From Selenomonadaceae bacterium (GTDB lineage Bacteria; Bacillota; Negativicutes; Selenomonadales; Selenomonadaceae), in the NCBI GenBank assembly GCA_017470715.1, contig JAFUYE010000028.1, positions 1 to 44,181 of the forward strand: 44,181 bases of DNA, written 5' to 3'. Shown here in pieces: positions 7,078 to 14,790 of this stretch; within the stretch, counting starts at the first letter, position 1; every line of letters starts with the position of its first letter. The position numbers were made by a program, and so were the translations under genes. The notes below the pieces were generated by a model, which worked only from the letters and a program-made list of their open reading frames with translations, was not told the origin of the DNA and did not search any database.

Positions 7078-7851
7078 TTAGTGCAATTCGCCGATATTTT
7101 GCAGTGCATGTCGGGCAGCTTCCTGTTCGGCAAGTTTTTTGCTTTTGCCGACGCCGCGACCGAAAATTTTACCGTCAATCAACGCCGCCGCCTCAAAAGT
7201 TCGCATATGCGGGGGACCTTCCTCGTTTAATTCGGTGTAAGTGACTTTTCGATTGGGATTTCGCTGAATTACCTCTTGCAACTTGCTTTTGTAGTCTTTC
7301 GGGACGCCGGTAACCTTCACGCGCTCGAATTCGTCAATCATTTGGCTCAAAACGTAATTTTTTGCCGTTTCCCAGCCGCATTCAAGATAAATTGCGCCGA
7401 TAACCGATTCAAAAGCGTCCTCAAGGTTTGAATCACGCCCGCGCAGAGAACCTTTTTCGGTACTTCCCAACAACAAAACGTCGTCGATATGAATTTTTTC
7501 AGCCAAACGCGTCAAAGTTGATTGTCTCGTCAAACTTGAGCGCGTTTTTGTCAATTCGCCCTCGGTTAAGTTCGTAAAATGCTCGAAAAGATAAGTTGCA
7601 GTCGCCAAACCGAGTACCGCGTCGCCCAAAAACTCCAATCGCTCGTTGTTTTTCAATTTCGGATCGAATTCGCGTGCATATGACTTGTGAGTCAACGCCC
7701 GATTGAGCAAAACGAAATTTTTAAACTCGATGCCGATTGATTCCGCAAAATTTTTCAACGCGGCGATTCTTTCTTCGGTTAAAGGCTCGTCGACTTCTTT
7801 TGCCAATTCGCCTTCAGGTTTTTCAAAAATTTTTTCGTCTATCGTCGCCAA
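7078..7851 (-). CDS. rnc: Ribonuclease III
   Basis: Double-strand-specific endoribonuclease that processes rRNA precursors and structured mRNAs. The signature NERLEFLGDAVLGL carries the catalytic acidic residues, a later EDAFESVIGAIYLE supplies the second Mg-binding set, and the C-terminal 70 residues are a dsRNA-binding domain (DYKSKLQEVIQ to GKSKKLAEQEAARHAL). I prefer the TTG at 7851, with GAGAGG seven bases upstream. A GTG at 7860 is also in frame but sits inside that SD site. An N-terminal extension of about 30 residues precedes the RNase domain. The gene start overlaps the end of the O-antigen ligase gene. Confidence 0.93.
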   Translation of the reverse strand: MATIDEKIFEKPEGELAKEVDEPLTEERIAALKNFAESIGIEFKNFVLLNRALTHKSYAREFDPKLKNNERLEFLGDAVLGLATATYLFEHFTNLTEGELTKTRSSLTRQSTLTRLAEKIHIDDVLLLGSTEKGSLRGRDSNLEDAFESVIGAIYLECGWETAKNYVLSQMIDEFERVKVTGVPKDYKSKLQEVIQRNPNRKVTYTELNEEGPPHMRTFEAAALIDGKIFGRGVGKSKKLAEQEAARHALQNIGELH

Positions 7852-9046
7852 AAGTTTCACCTCTCAAAATATTTCCCGCCGCAAGCAAAATTCCGGCAAG
7901 CAACCAAAATTCGCGCATAATCGGTACTTGATTCATGTTTGTATCGGTCAAACCTTCAAGTTGCAAGCCCGCAAGGATTAAAATCGCCGTCAAACCCGCG
8001 CTGAACGGGAAATTTTTTTCGTGACGGAATTGCAGCCAAAATTTCCAGAAAAAATACGCGTACAACCCGACAAACGCCGAAAATCCGACGATTCCGCCTT
8101 CGGACAGCTCATTTAGCAAATTATTATGCGGGTGAGTGTGTCCGCCCTCGGTGACTTCGGGTCTTTCGATTGCTTCGGGCGAAATGTATTGCTCGTTGTA
8201 CGCTTTGACGAAAATTTTTTGCCCGACGCCGGTTATCGGATAATCTTTAAAAATTTCCAGCGCAGATTGCCACATCAAGACGCGTTCCGTGTTGCTTTGA
8301 AATTTCGTGCTGACCATTGTTTCAAGTCGCTCGTGAATTTGCGGCGAAGTCATTGCCAAAATCAAAAACGCTATCGCCAAGCCCGCGAAAATTTTTGCGG
8401 CGACAAGGCGATATTTTTTTTCCAGCACGAAGAAAATTACCGCGACACACACGAACGCAAGCCACGCGCCACGCGTCATTGACAAAACCAGACAAATTAA
8501 ACTCAAAATCGCCGTTGCAAGTGCAATTTTCCGCCAAAACTGCGGCAAAATTTTTAACAGCGACATGAAAATCAGCATCGGCAACTGCATGAGCATAAAC
8601 GACCCGTAAAATGTCGGCGTGTGATTCAATCCGAATGCTCGCGGCTTGTCAAACGCGAAATATTGAACAATTCCCGCCAAATCGTTGATTAGAAATGCCA
8701 AAATCGACGCGATTAACACGCCGCAAAGTTGTTTTCGACTTTTTATGAACGTCATTGCGAAAATCAGCGGAAAAAATCTGTGGAACTCGCCAAAAACTTC
8801 GCGGAAACTGATTTTCGGTTCCCAACTCATTATCGCGACGAAAATTTGACACGCCAAAAAAACTGCCAGCACTTCGAGGACGTTTACATCGAATTGCGGG
8901 AAATTTTTTGTCCGAAATCGATAAATCAGGATAAAAATCACGCCCAAACCGACTGAAATGCTTGCGGCTGCCGTCGACAGCGGTGTCGTGAACGCCAAAA
9001 GCACCACGACGAGATACATTGCCCTATCGAGCGAAAAATTTTTCAT
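7823..9046 (-). CDS. O-antigen ligase / Wzy_C-family polymerase
   Basis: A 407-residue polytopic inner-membrane protein with about ten to twelve hydrophobic segments and the Wzy_C region in its middle (residues 180-330). After SMTRGAWLAF comes a periplasmic loop with ERVLMWQSALEIFKDYPITGVG, then the GHTHPHNNLLNELSEGGIVGF motif whose histidines are typical of O-antigen ligases. WaaL-type enzymes move O-polysaccharide from undecaprenyl pyrophosphate to lipid A core, so this supports an LPS-bearing envelope. Start at 9046 after CAAGGAG. The C-terminus overlaps rnc. A polymerase role cannot be excluded. Confidence 0.85.
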   Translation of the reverse strand: MKNFSLDRAMYLVVVLLAFTTPLSTAAASISVGLGVIFILIYRFRTKNFPQFDVNVLEVLAVFLACQIFVAIMSWEPKISFREVFGEFHRFFPLIFAMTFIKSRKQLCGVLIASILAFLINDLAGIVQYFAFDKPRAFGLNHTPTFYGSFMLMQLPMLIFMSLLKILPQFWRKIALATAILSLICLVLSMTRGAWLAFVCVAVIFFVLEKKYRLVAAKIFAGLAIAFLILAMTSPQIHERLETMVSTKFQSNTERVLMWQSALEIFKDYPITGVGQKIFVKAYNEQYISPEAIERPEVTEGGHTHPHNNLLNELSEGGIVGFSAFVGLYAYFFWKFWLQFRHEKNFPFSAGLTAILILAGLQLEGLTDTNMNQVPIMREFWLLAGILLAAGNILRGETFGDDRRKNF

Positions 9047-9047
9047 T

Positions 9048-9662
9048 TTATTTCTCCTTGAGCTGTTCGGCAAGTTCGGGCGGAATTATTTCGGGATAAT
9101 TTTCCGCAAGCCAATCCGCGATTCGGTTCCAATAACGTTTCGCCTTCCATTTTGCGGCGAAGTCAAACCAATAAACCAGCGGAATTAAAACCGGCGTGCC
9201 GATATTGTCGACGATTCGCACGCGGTAAACGCCCGGCGAAGTTTCCTGTACCATAAAATTTTCTATGTCCGTGTCGACAATCGCAATGTTTTCGCGCAGA
9301 AAATCCGATTTAAACGTCAGCAAAATCGTCCAAATTCGTTGGAGCGTTTCCGTGTCGGGACAAGTTTTCGGCAAAAATTTTTTCATGTCGCGGGAAGTTT
9401 TGCCGTTGTAGTCAAGCACACGTTCAAAAACGTATCCGAGTCCCAAATTTGTTTCGACCGTCCCGAAAAATTCCGTCACGAGTCTGGATTTTTCAAGTTT
9501 CGACGCGCAAATTCGTCTGTAACGCATTTCCTTGCGAACGTCGCCGTCGTCGGGCATGTGCGGAATTTTTATGCATTTCGTGCGGTCAATCGGGTGAATG
9601 TACGTCGCCTGATGTCCGCCGGAGCCGATAAAAAGATTTTCGTCAATCGTTAAAACCTTCAT
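9048..9662 (-). CDS. YrbL-like protein (kinase-like fold)
   Basis: A 204-residue protein resembling PhoP-network protein YrbL. The N-terminus has a glycine loop (FIGSGGHQATYIHP) and a strand with lysines (KCIKIPH), like the ATP-binding lobe of eukaryotic-type kinases. Later KSDFLRENIAIVDTDIENFMV and YRVRIVDNIGTP resemble the catalytic HxD and DFG areas in changed form. LPS heptose kinases share the fold, and the gene lies between an O-antigen ligase and glycan genes, so a role in LPS core modification is plausible. The SD is poor; only a heptamer tract precedes the ATG. Confidence 0.65.
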   Translation of the reverse strand: MKVLTIDENLFIGSGGHQATYIHPIDRTKCIKIPHMPDDGDVRKEMRYRRICASKLEKSRLVTEFFGTVETNLGLGYVFERVLDYNGKTSRDMKKFLPKTCPDTETLQRIWTILLTFKSDFLRENIAIVDTDIENFMVQETSPGVYRVRIVDNIGTPVLIPLVYWFDFAAKWKAKRYWNRIADWLAENYPEIIPPELAEQLKEK

Positions 9663-9672
9663 GAAACAATCA

Positions 9673-9707
9673 CTTGTCCCTTGTCCCTTCGCTCTTGTCC
9701 CTTAACT
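9673..9707. repeat. Heptamer repeat tract CTTGTCC (five units, two degenerate)
   Basis: Period of exactly seven: CTTGTCC, CTTGTCC, CTTCGCT, CTTGTCC, CTTAACT. It fills the gap between the PIG-L and YrbL-like genes and begins 11 bases upstream of the YrbL-like ATG. Read on that gene's strand the units contain AAGGGAC, a weak SD look-alike. Confidence 0.8.
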
Positions 9708-11458
9708 CACCTGTCAATCTTGCGGATTTTGTGGACGCGCAACTTGTCGAGCCACTGCAAAACTTTTAATTGAATCTGCGCGAAATCGCCGACACGCCGA
9801 ATTATTGCGCGATCGTAAATTTCCGAGCCGACAACTTCAGCCGTCACGACAACTTCACTTGCGCCGCCGAAATTTAAAATAACTTCTTCGTCCGCCACGA
9901 CTTCCGACAAAATGTTTTCGTCGTCGACCGTCGCGGAAATTTTTACGGGCGAATCAACGCGGAAACGGTACAAGCCCAAAGAAATTTTTTCGACTTCCCA
10001 CGGCACCGCGTAACGATAAATAAAATTGTCGTCGACAGTCAGCTTGACGAACGGCGGGATTTTTTTCAGCGGCTCGGCGTTCGCGAAGAATTCGACTTCC
10101 GACAGCCCGAAATTTTTTCCCGCGTCGACGATTTTTATTTCGGCACGCGTAACGAAAATTTTTTCCGTGTCAATCGTGAGCGGTCGCCCGTGATTCGGCA
10201 ATTCGACGCTGAAATTTTTTACATTATCCAAAGAAATTCGCGCCTTGTCAATCACGGCGAAATTGTTTGCCAGCTCAAGACTCAAAAAAATTTTCGCGGG
10301 CATTTCGTCAAGCGGGTTGCCGTAAATTGTGATTCGTTGAATCTGCGCGGGCTCGCTCCACTCGAAAAAAATTTTCCGCTGCGTGTCGTCGGGTGACGGT
10401 TGCCACAAATTATTTCCGAATTGCGCGGGGCTTGCGTCCACGTCCGTCACGTCGATAATTTTAAAATCGCAAACTTTTTTCGGGTCGCCCGATGTCGCTG
10501 TAACTTTAGCCGAAAAAATTTCGTTGTCGGTGCGTCGCTCGAAAAAAATTTCGTCGGAATTCAAAATCCGAAGCGAATTCCACTGGTTGCGCTGTGACTT
10601 GTGAGCAAAAATCGCGGCGGCAAGCGGATTATCTTTCAAGACGGTTTGACGGCAATTTTCCGGCACGGGGAAACGAATTCTGTCCGCCCAAACGTAATTT
10701 GCGCGGTCAATCAAATCGAAATCGTAAGTGTCGGTCTCGCCGACTTTGGGCTTGCGCGTCGACAAAAGATTTTGTGCGTAAAAATCCGGTGCGGCGGTGA
10801 ATGCGGTCGCGTAAGCAAATTTTTTGTAAACTTCGGGACGATAATCGCGGCGTTCGGACAAAATTTCGCCCAAAACTTCCTCGAACAAAATCGACAACGT
10901 TCTGTGGTCGGGGTGCGAATCAAAGTCGACGCAAAAAATTATGTTCGCCCGAAGTTTAAGCAGTAAATCTTTCAAATCGCGCTTGAAATTTTTCCGCGTG
11001 TACGGACTGTGTCGCCCGAAAGTTTTTTTCGCGTAGTCGACAAAATTTTTCGCCGCGTAAGTTTCCGTGTGACCTGCGGGCGAAGTCGTCGGCTTGTCGG
11101 AAAGTTTGTGCCCGTCGCCGTAACCGAAAAAAATTATTCGTTCAGACGGCACGCCCAAAATTTTCAGCGCGTCAACTGCCTCTTGAGCACGAACGTCCGC
11201 AGAAATTTCAAAGTCGCCGTTCGTCGAGTACGCAACTAAAATTTCAGCTTTAGCCGCCGACAAATTCAAAATCATATTGCCCGCAACGTTAATTTCGTCG
11301 TCGGGGTGCGGCGCAAGAACCAAAACCCGCGTGCCGAAAAAATTTTTGTCGAAAAACGAATTGCCCGCCGTCAAAATCTCTTCGGCTTGCACTTCTTCGG
11401 CAACCGCTTCGAGAAAACCGCACGCGTCGGCAAGTTCAAAAAATTTTTTGTCGTCCAT
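9707..11458 (-). CDS. PIG-L/LmbE-family deacetylase with C-terminal beta-sandwich domains
   Basis: A 583-residue protein. The PIG-L domain (about residues 45-300) opens with VLVLAPHPDDEINVAGNMI, whose HPDDE provides zinc ligands and the catalytic Asp. A second histidine motif, FDSHPDHR, follows near residue 180. Such enzymes remove N-acetyl groups from GlcNAc-type sugars. Residues 330-470 look like a discoidin/F5-8-type sugar-binding domain (IDVTDVDASPAQFGNNLWQPSP), and the last 110 residues form another beta-rich module. There is no signal peptide, so it probably acts in the cytoplasm. It is co-transcribed with the GT4 gene upstream, whose stop lies inside this gene's SD. Confidence 0.82.
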   Translation of the reverse strand: MDDKKFFELADACGFLEAVAEEVQAEEILTAGNSFFDKNFFGTRVLVLAPHPDDEINVAGNMILNLSAAKAEILVAYSTNGDFEISADVRAQEAVDALKILGVPSERIIFFGYGDGHKLSDKPTTSPAGHTETYAAKNFVDYAKKTFGRHSPYTRKNFKRDLKDLLLKLRANIIFCVDFDSHPDHRTLSILFEEVLGEILSERRDYRPEVYKKFAYATAFTAAPDFYAQNLLSTRKPKVGETDTYDFDLIDRANYVWADRIRFPVPENCRQTVLKDNPLAAAIFAHKSQRNQWNSLRILNSDEIFFERRTDNEIFSAKVTATSGDPKKVCDFKIIDVTDVDASPAQFGNNLWQPSPDDTQRKIFFEWSEPAQIQRITIYGNPLDEMPAKIFLSLELANNFAVIDKARISLDNVKNFSVELPNHGRPLTIDTEKIFVTRAEIKIVDAGKNFGLSEVEFFANAEPLKKIPPFVKLTVDDNFIYRYAVPWEVEKISLGLYRFRVDSPVKISATVDDENILSEVVADEEVILNFGGASEVVVTAEVVGSEIYDRAIIRRVGDFAQIQLKVLQWLDKLRVHKIRKIDR

Positions 11459-11461
11459 GTG

Positions 11462-12580
11462 TCACCTCGCAATAATTTCGGCAAGTTTCGGCATGACAAT
11501 CGAAAAGTCGCACGTCTCACGAATCAATTTCGCCGCACGTTCGCCGAAAATTTTCCTGCGTTCGTCGTCGGTGAACAAAATCGAAATTTTTTCCGCAAAA
11601 GCTGTCGCGTCCTCCGAATAAACTCGAAAACCGTTCACGTCGTTAAAAATCACGTCTTCGCAACCGCCAATGTCGCTCGTGACCGCCGGCAATCCGCTTG
11701 ACATTGCTTCCAAAAGCGAAGTCGGCAAACCTTCATGACGCGACGGGAAAATATACACGTCCGCCATCCGATAAAATTCTGCGGGGTTGTCAACTTCGCC
11801 GATGACTTTGATTGAGCCGTCAAGTTCCGTCGAAAGTGTCCGCAGTTCGTCCAAAAGTTCGTTCAGTCCGCCGCCGACAACGAACAACAGCGCGTCCGGA
11901 AATTTTTTGTGCAGAATTCGCCAAACGTCCTGCAACGTGTCAACGCCTTTGTCTTTGACGATTCGGGCGCAAAACAGCAAAACTTTTTGATTCGGGTCGA
12001 CGCCGTGCGAAATTTTCAGCTCGCGACGTTGTGATTCGTTCGATTGCGGAAATTTTTTCGTGTCGATTCCGTGCGGCAAGATTGTAATTTTTTCGGGCGA
12101 AATGCCGCCGCGTTCAATGAATCCGTCGCGAATTTCTTTTGTCGTGGCAACGTAATTCGTGCACGTCGCCAAAATTTTGTTGCGCCAACCGTCCGCAGAA
12201 AAAATTTCAGCTTTACCCGTCAACGCCAAAGTTACGGGCTTTTTGAACAGGCGTGCGAACAAAATTGCCCACACGGAAAATTTCGGCGTCCCGATTATGT
12301 AAAACGCGTCAATGTCGTTGTGTGTCGTCAACAGTCGCAAAAAAATTTCCAGCCAGCGAAACGGCGGGTGTAGTCGAATTAAATCGATTCCGTTGAAATT
12401 TTCGCGTGCCGCCGTGTGAAAAAATCTTTTCTTCGTCATGAGCGTGACGCGGTGACCGAGTTTGATTAACTGCAACGCGTGATTTTCGCCGTGAATTTCC
12501 GCGCCGCTTTTCGTCGGGCGACCGTCAGCCAAAAATTTTTTCCCGACAGCAAAATCTTTAATCAGCAAGCAAATATTCAT
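11462..12580 (-). CDS. Glycosyltransferase family 4 (GT-B fold)
   Basis: A 372-residue GT4 enzyme. The N-terminal half binds the acceptor (LIKDFAVGKKFL, then GAEIHGENHALQLIKLGHRVTLMT). The C-terminal half binds the nucleotide sugar: PHGIDTKKFP, the strand KVLLFCARIVKDKGVDTL, and the EX7E motif in SRHEGLPTSLLEAMSSGLPAVTSDIGGCEDVI. It is a retaining transferase that adds a sugar to a lipid-linked or LPS glycan; donor and acceptor are unknown. The start at 12580 has GAGG eight bases upstream. It heads the minus-strand glycan cluster running to rnc. Confidence 0.88.
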   Translation of the reverse strand: MNICLLIKDFAVGKKFLADGRPTKSGAEIHGENHALQLIKLGHRVTLMTKKRFFHTAARENFNGIDLIRLHPPFRWLEIFLRLLTTHNDIDAFYIIGTPKFSVWAILFARLFKKPVTLALTGKAEIFSADGWRNKILATCTNYVATTKEIRDGFIERGGISPEKITILPHGIDTKKFPQSNESQRRELKISHGVDPNQKVLLFCARIVKDKGVDTLQDVWRILHKKFPDALLFVVGGGLNELLDELRTLSTELDGSIKVIGEVDNPAEFYRMADVYIFPSRHEGLPTSLLEAMSSGLPAVTSDIGGCEDVIFNDVNGFRVYSEDATAFAEKISILFTDDERRKIFGERAAKLIRETCDFSIVMPKLAEIIAR

Positions 12581-12683
12581 TCAAATAACCTCGAAAAATT
12601 TTCTGCGGCAATTTTAACGTTAAAAATCGTTAGGCGCAATAAAAAATCCCGTCAAAAAATTTTGTGAACACGGGCATTGTTTT

Positions 12684-12712
12684 TTGACAACCATTGACAA
12701 ATTTGTTAATCT
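12684..12712 (+). promoter_or_regulatory. Probable promoter for larC
   Basis: A perfect TTGACA (12684-12689), 17-base spacer and a weaker TAATCT (12707-12712). Just upstream, CCCGT/ACGGG (12648-12674) can form a hairpin followed by T-rich sequence. The divergent GT4 gene starts at 12580, so this stretch may hold signals for both directions. Confidence 0.55.
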
Positions 12713-12720
12713 TTGCGCGA

Positions 12721-12750
12721 CCTCGTTCCGTTTGGAGCGGGGCTGTTTTT
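12721..12750 (+). promoter_or_regulatory. Terminator-like hairpin in the larC leader
   Basis: CCTCGTTCC and GGAGCGGGG pair in RNA as nine base pairs with two G-U, with a four-base loop, followed two bases later by a T-run (12745-12750). It sits a few bases after the expected transcription start, so it could be an attenuator or the end of a very short leader RNA. I cannot match it to a named riboswitch. Confidence 0.45.
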
Positions 12751-12774
12751 AATCGCGAAACTTTTGTAGCCCAC

Positions 12775-12837
12775 TTCAACGGAGGGATTGACTTGAAAGC
12801 TTTGTATCTTGACTGCGCGGCGGGAATTAGCGGCAAC
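12775..12837 (+). repeat. Duplicated start of larC (63 bases, upstream copy) with a 17-codon mini-ORF
   Basis: This copy matches 12886-12948, the true SD and first codons of larC, with only four differences in 63. The three differences inside codons are all silent third-position changes. It includes a GGAGGG site and a TTG start at 12793, reading MKALYLDCAAGISGN as in LarC, then PL and a TAA stop at 12844-12846. The stop lies in the loop of a strong hairpin (CCCGCTT / AAGCGGG, 12837-12853). It could be a scar from a second larC gene or a translated leader. Confidence 0.85.
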
Positions 12838-12903
12838 CCGCTTTAAAAGCGGGGGAACAATTTATTGACGACTCGAAATTTTTGATTCAACGGAGGAATT
12901 GAC

Positions 12904-14136
12904 TTGAAAGCTTTATATCTTGACTGTGCGGCGGGAATCAGCGGCAACATGTTTTTGGGTGCGTGCCTGCAACTGGGCGTTCCCGAAAATTTTCTGCGCG
13001 GGGAACTCGACAAACTGAAATTGCCGCGTGAATTCGACTTGGAAATTTCCGACGTGAGCAAAAACGGTATCGGTGCGATTTATGTCGACGTGAAGACGCC
13101 CAAAAATTTTGATTCGGAAGGCACCAATATCCGCAGACTTCACCGCGTCGAACACGCGAAAAATCACAGCCATCGAACTTTCGGCGACATAAAAAAAATT
13201 CTCGACGCCTCGGATTTAAATTCGGCGGTCAAAAATCGTGCGCTTGCAATTTTCGGCGTCATCGCGGCGGCTGAAGGCAAGGTTCACCAACGCCCCGCCA
13301 ACGAAGTCACTTTTCACGAAGTCGGCGCGATTGATTCGATTGTCGACATTGTCGGTTGCGCGATTTGTTTGGACTATCTCGACGTGGAAAAAATTTTCGT
13401 CTCGCGAATCAACACGGGCAGCGGTTTCGTCAAATGTGCGCATGGTTTGATGCCCGTTCCGGCTCCCGCAACGGCTGAACTTTTGCAGACTTTCAAGACG
13501 TATCATTTCGGCGCGGAAAAAGAATTGACTACCCCGACAGGTGCCGCAATCGTCAACGCTTTGGCTGAATTCAGCGCAGATTTGCCCGAAGACTTCACGT
13601 CGGAAAAAATCGGTTACGGCGCGGGAACTTGGGATTTGGATATTGCCAACGTTCTGCGAATTTATCTCGGCGAATTCGGCGGACAGAGTGAACGCCACCT
13701 GCTCAAACTCGAAGCGAATATCGACGACATGAATCCGCAAATTTACGGGTGGTTGTACGAAAGACTTTTCAACGCCGGTGCGCTCGACGTGTGGACGACG
13801 CCCATTTACATGAAAAAAAATCGCCCCGCAAACATGCTGAGCGTTTTGGTCGACAGGGAACATCAGGAACTTTGCACGAAAATTATTTTTGAAGAAACAA
13901 CGACGATCGGTCTGCGCGTGATTGAAATTTCGCGACGCGTTGAGGCTGTGCGCAAAATTGCCAAAGTCGCGACAAGTTTCGGCGACGTTCAATGCAAAGT
14001 CAGCGCGTTTGACGGCAAAATCGTTTCGATTACGCCCGAATACGAAGATTGCCGCCGTCTTGCCGAAAAAAATTCCGTGCCGCTCAAAGCCGTGTGGCTT
14101 GAAGCTTTGACCAAACAAACCGACCGCCTCGGCTGA
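12904..14136 (+). CDS. larC: LarC, nickel insertion protein for the lactate racemase cofactor
   Basis: LarC inserts nickel into the pyridinium dithiocarboxylate mononucleotide cofactor of lactate racemase, using CTP. All 410 residues are in one frame, unlike the Lactiplantibacillus gene, where a programmed frameshift joins two parts. Conserved segments are DCAAGISGNMFLGA at the start, HRPANEVTFHEVGAIDSIVDIVG, NTGSGFVKCAHGLMPVPAPATAELL and TPTGAAIVNAL, then a C-terminal domain with LEANIDDMNPQIYG and EEGTT-like FEETTTIGLR. The TTG start at 12904 has GGAGG upstream. No larB, larE or larA is in the window, so partners must be elsewhere. Confidence 0.9.
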   Translation: MKALYLDCAAGISGNMFLGACLQLGVPENFLRGELDKLKLPREFDLEISDVSKNGIGAIYVDVKTPKNFDSEGTNIRRLHRVEHAKNHSHRTFGDIKKILDASDLNSAVKNRALAIFGVIAAAEGKVHQRPANEVTFHEVGAIDSIVDIVGCAICLDYLDVEKIFVSRINTGSGFVKCAHGLMPVPAPATAELLQTFKTYHFGAEKELTTPTGAAIVNALAEFSADLPEDFTSEKIGYGAGTWDLDIANVLRIYLGEFGGQSERHLLKLEANIDDMNPQIYGWLYERLFNAGALDVWTTPIYMKKNRPANMLSVLVDREHQELCTKIIFEETTTIGLRVIEISRRVEAVRKIAKVATSFGDVQCKVSAFDGKIVSITPEYEDCRRLAEKNSVPLKAVWLEALTKQTDRLG

Positions 14137-14151
14137 ACGAATCAATTCGTT

Positions 14152-14283
14152 TTAAATCGGTTGCTGACCGTCGAAACTCAGTAAATAAAAAATCTCGTCT
14201 GCAATGTCAATCAATCGTTCGTCATGCTCGACGAGAATTTTTTTGTCAGCGCAACTTTGTAACGTTTGAAATGATTCCGCAGA
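14152..14283 (-). pseudogene. C-terminal remnant of an ABC ATPase (ABC-F-like)
   Basis: An open stretch with no start codon, bounded upstream by a TGA, reads AESFQTLQ, then KKILVEHDERLIDIADEIFYL and a short tail to the TAA at 14152. ILVEHD with the following DEIFYL is the H-loop region at the end of an ABC nucleotide-binding domain, most like ABC-F proteins. Nothing upstream in the same frame supplies the rest. I call it a fossil of a gene displaced when the neighbouring island formed or changed. Confidence 0.6.
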
Positions 14284-14301
14284 AATTAATCATGACCGTT
14301 A

Positions 14302-14331
14302 CAAAAAAAATTGCCGTCCATACAACGGCAA
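14302..14331 (-). terminator. Rho-independent terminator on the minus strand
   Basis: Stem TTGCCGT / ACGGCAA with a seven-base loop; read on the minus strand it is followed at once by a run of nine T. It would end transcripts from the truncated ABC gene at 14402-14704. Confidence 0.8.
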
Positions 14332-14401
14332 CAAAAATTTTTTCACAGGGCAACTTCCCGAAAAAACAACTGAATTCGCCGGAGACAAATAATCGGATAT
14401 T

Positions 14402-14704
14402 CTAGTCTATCAAAAGCTTAATCGCTATCACTTCCGAAACATAATTGCGAACTTCTTTTTTGTGGGGCACGATGATAATGGTTTTGTCGTGCACTTGATT
14501 AGTCAGCCGCGTCAGGAATATTTTTTCGGTTTCGGCGTCAAGGGCAGATGTCGGCTCGTCCATTGAAATGACTTTGCCGGAACACAAAAAAACTTCGCGC
14601 AATGTAATTTCAGCGTTACGATTCGCGGAAAAAATTATCAATGTGCCGGCAAGTTCATGATAAATATTCTTGAAGGAAATTTTTTCGGCGGCGCGAATAT
14701 GCAA
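14402..14704 (-). pseudogene. Truncated ABC transporter ATPase fragment
   Basis: A 100-codon open frame that keeps the Walker B and D-loop (KVISMDEPTSALDAETEK) and the switch histidine region (KTIIIVPHKKEV) of an exporter-type ABC ATPase. There is no Walker A, and the LSGGQ signature region has been replaced by an unusual ITLREVFLCSG. It cannot hydrolyse ATP alone. The H-loop region is of a different type from the fragment at 14152, so two genes seem to have decayed here. Its 5' end lies against the start of the GTPase operon, which suggests an island boundary. Confidence 0.65.
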
Positions 14705-14790
14705 TGAAAATGACAGAATTCATCCAAATACAAACCGACAGAGGTTCTTCGTTTAATCACAGAAATTGTATTCGGAAAGGAGCGAGATTG

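Noticed and set aside
13216..14145. A 309-codon open frame opposite larC
   Set aside because: LarC is conserved over its full length on the plus strand, and the antisense translation has no recognisable features.
14704..14790. Longer N-terminus for dynamin-like GTPase 1 from the ATG at 14704
   Set aside because: No SD precedes 14704, the extra 29 residues are unlike GTPase sequence, and the ATG at 14791 has a good AAAGGAG site.
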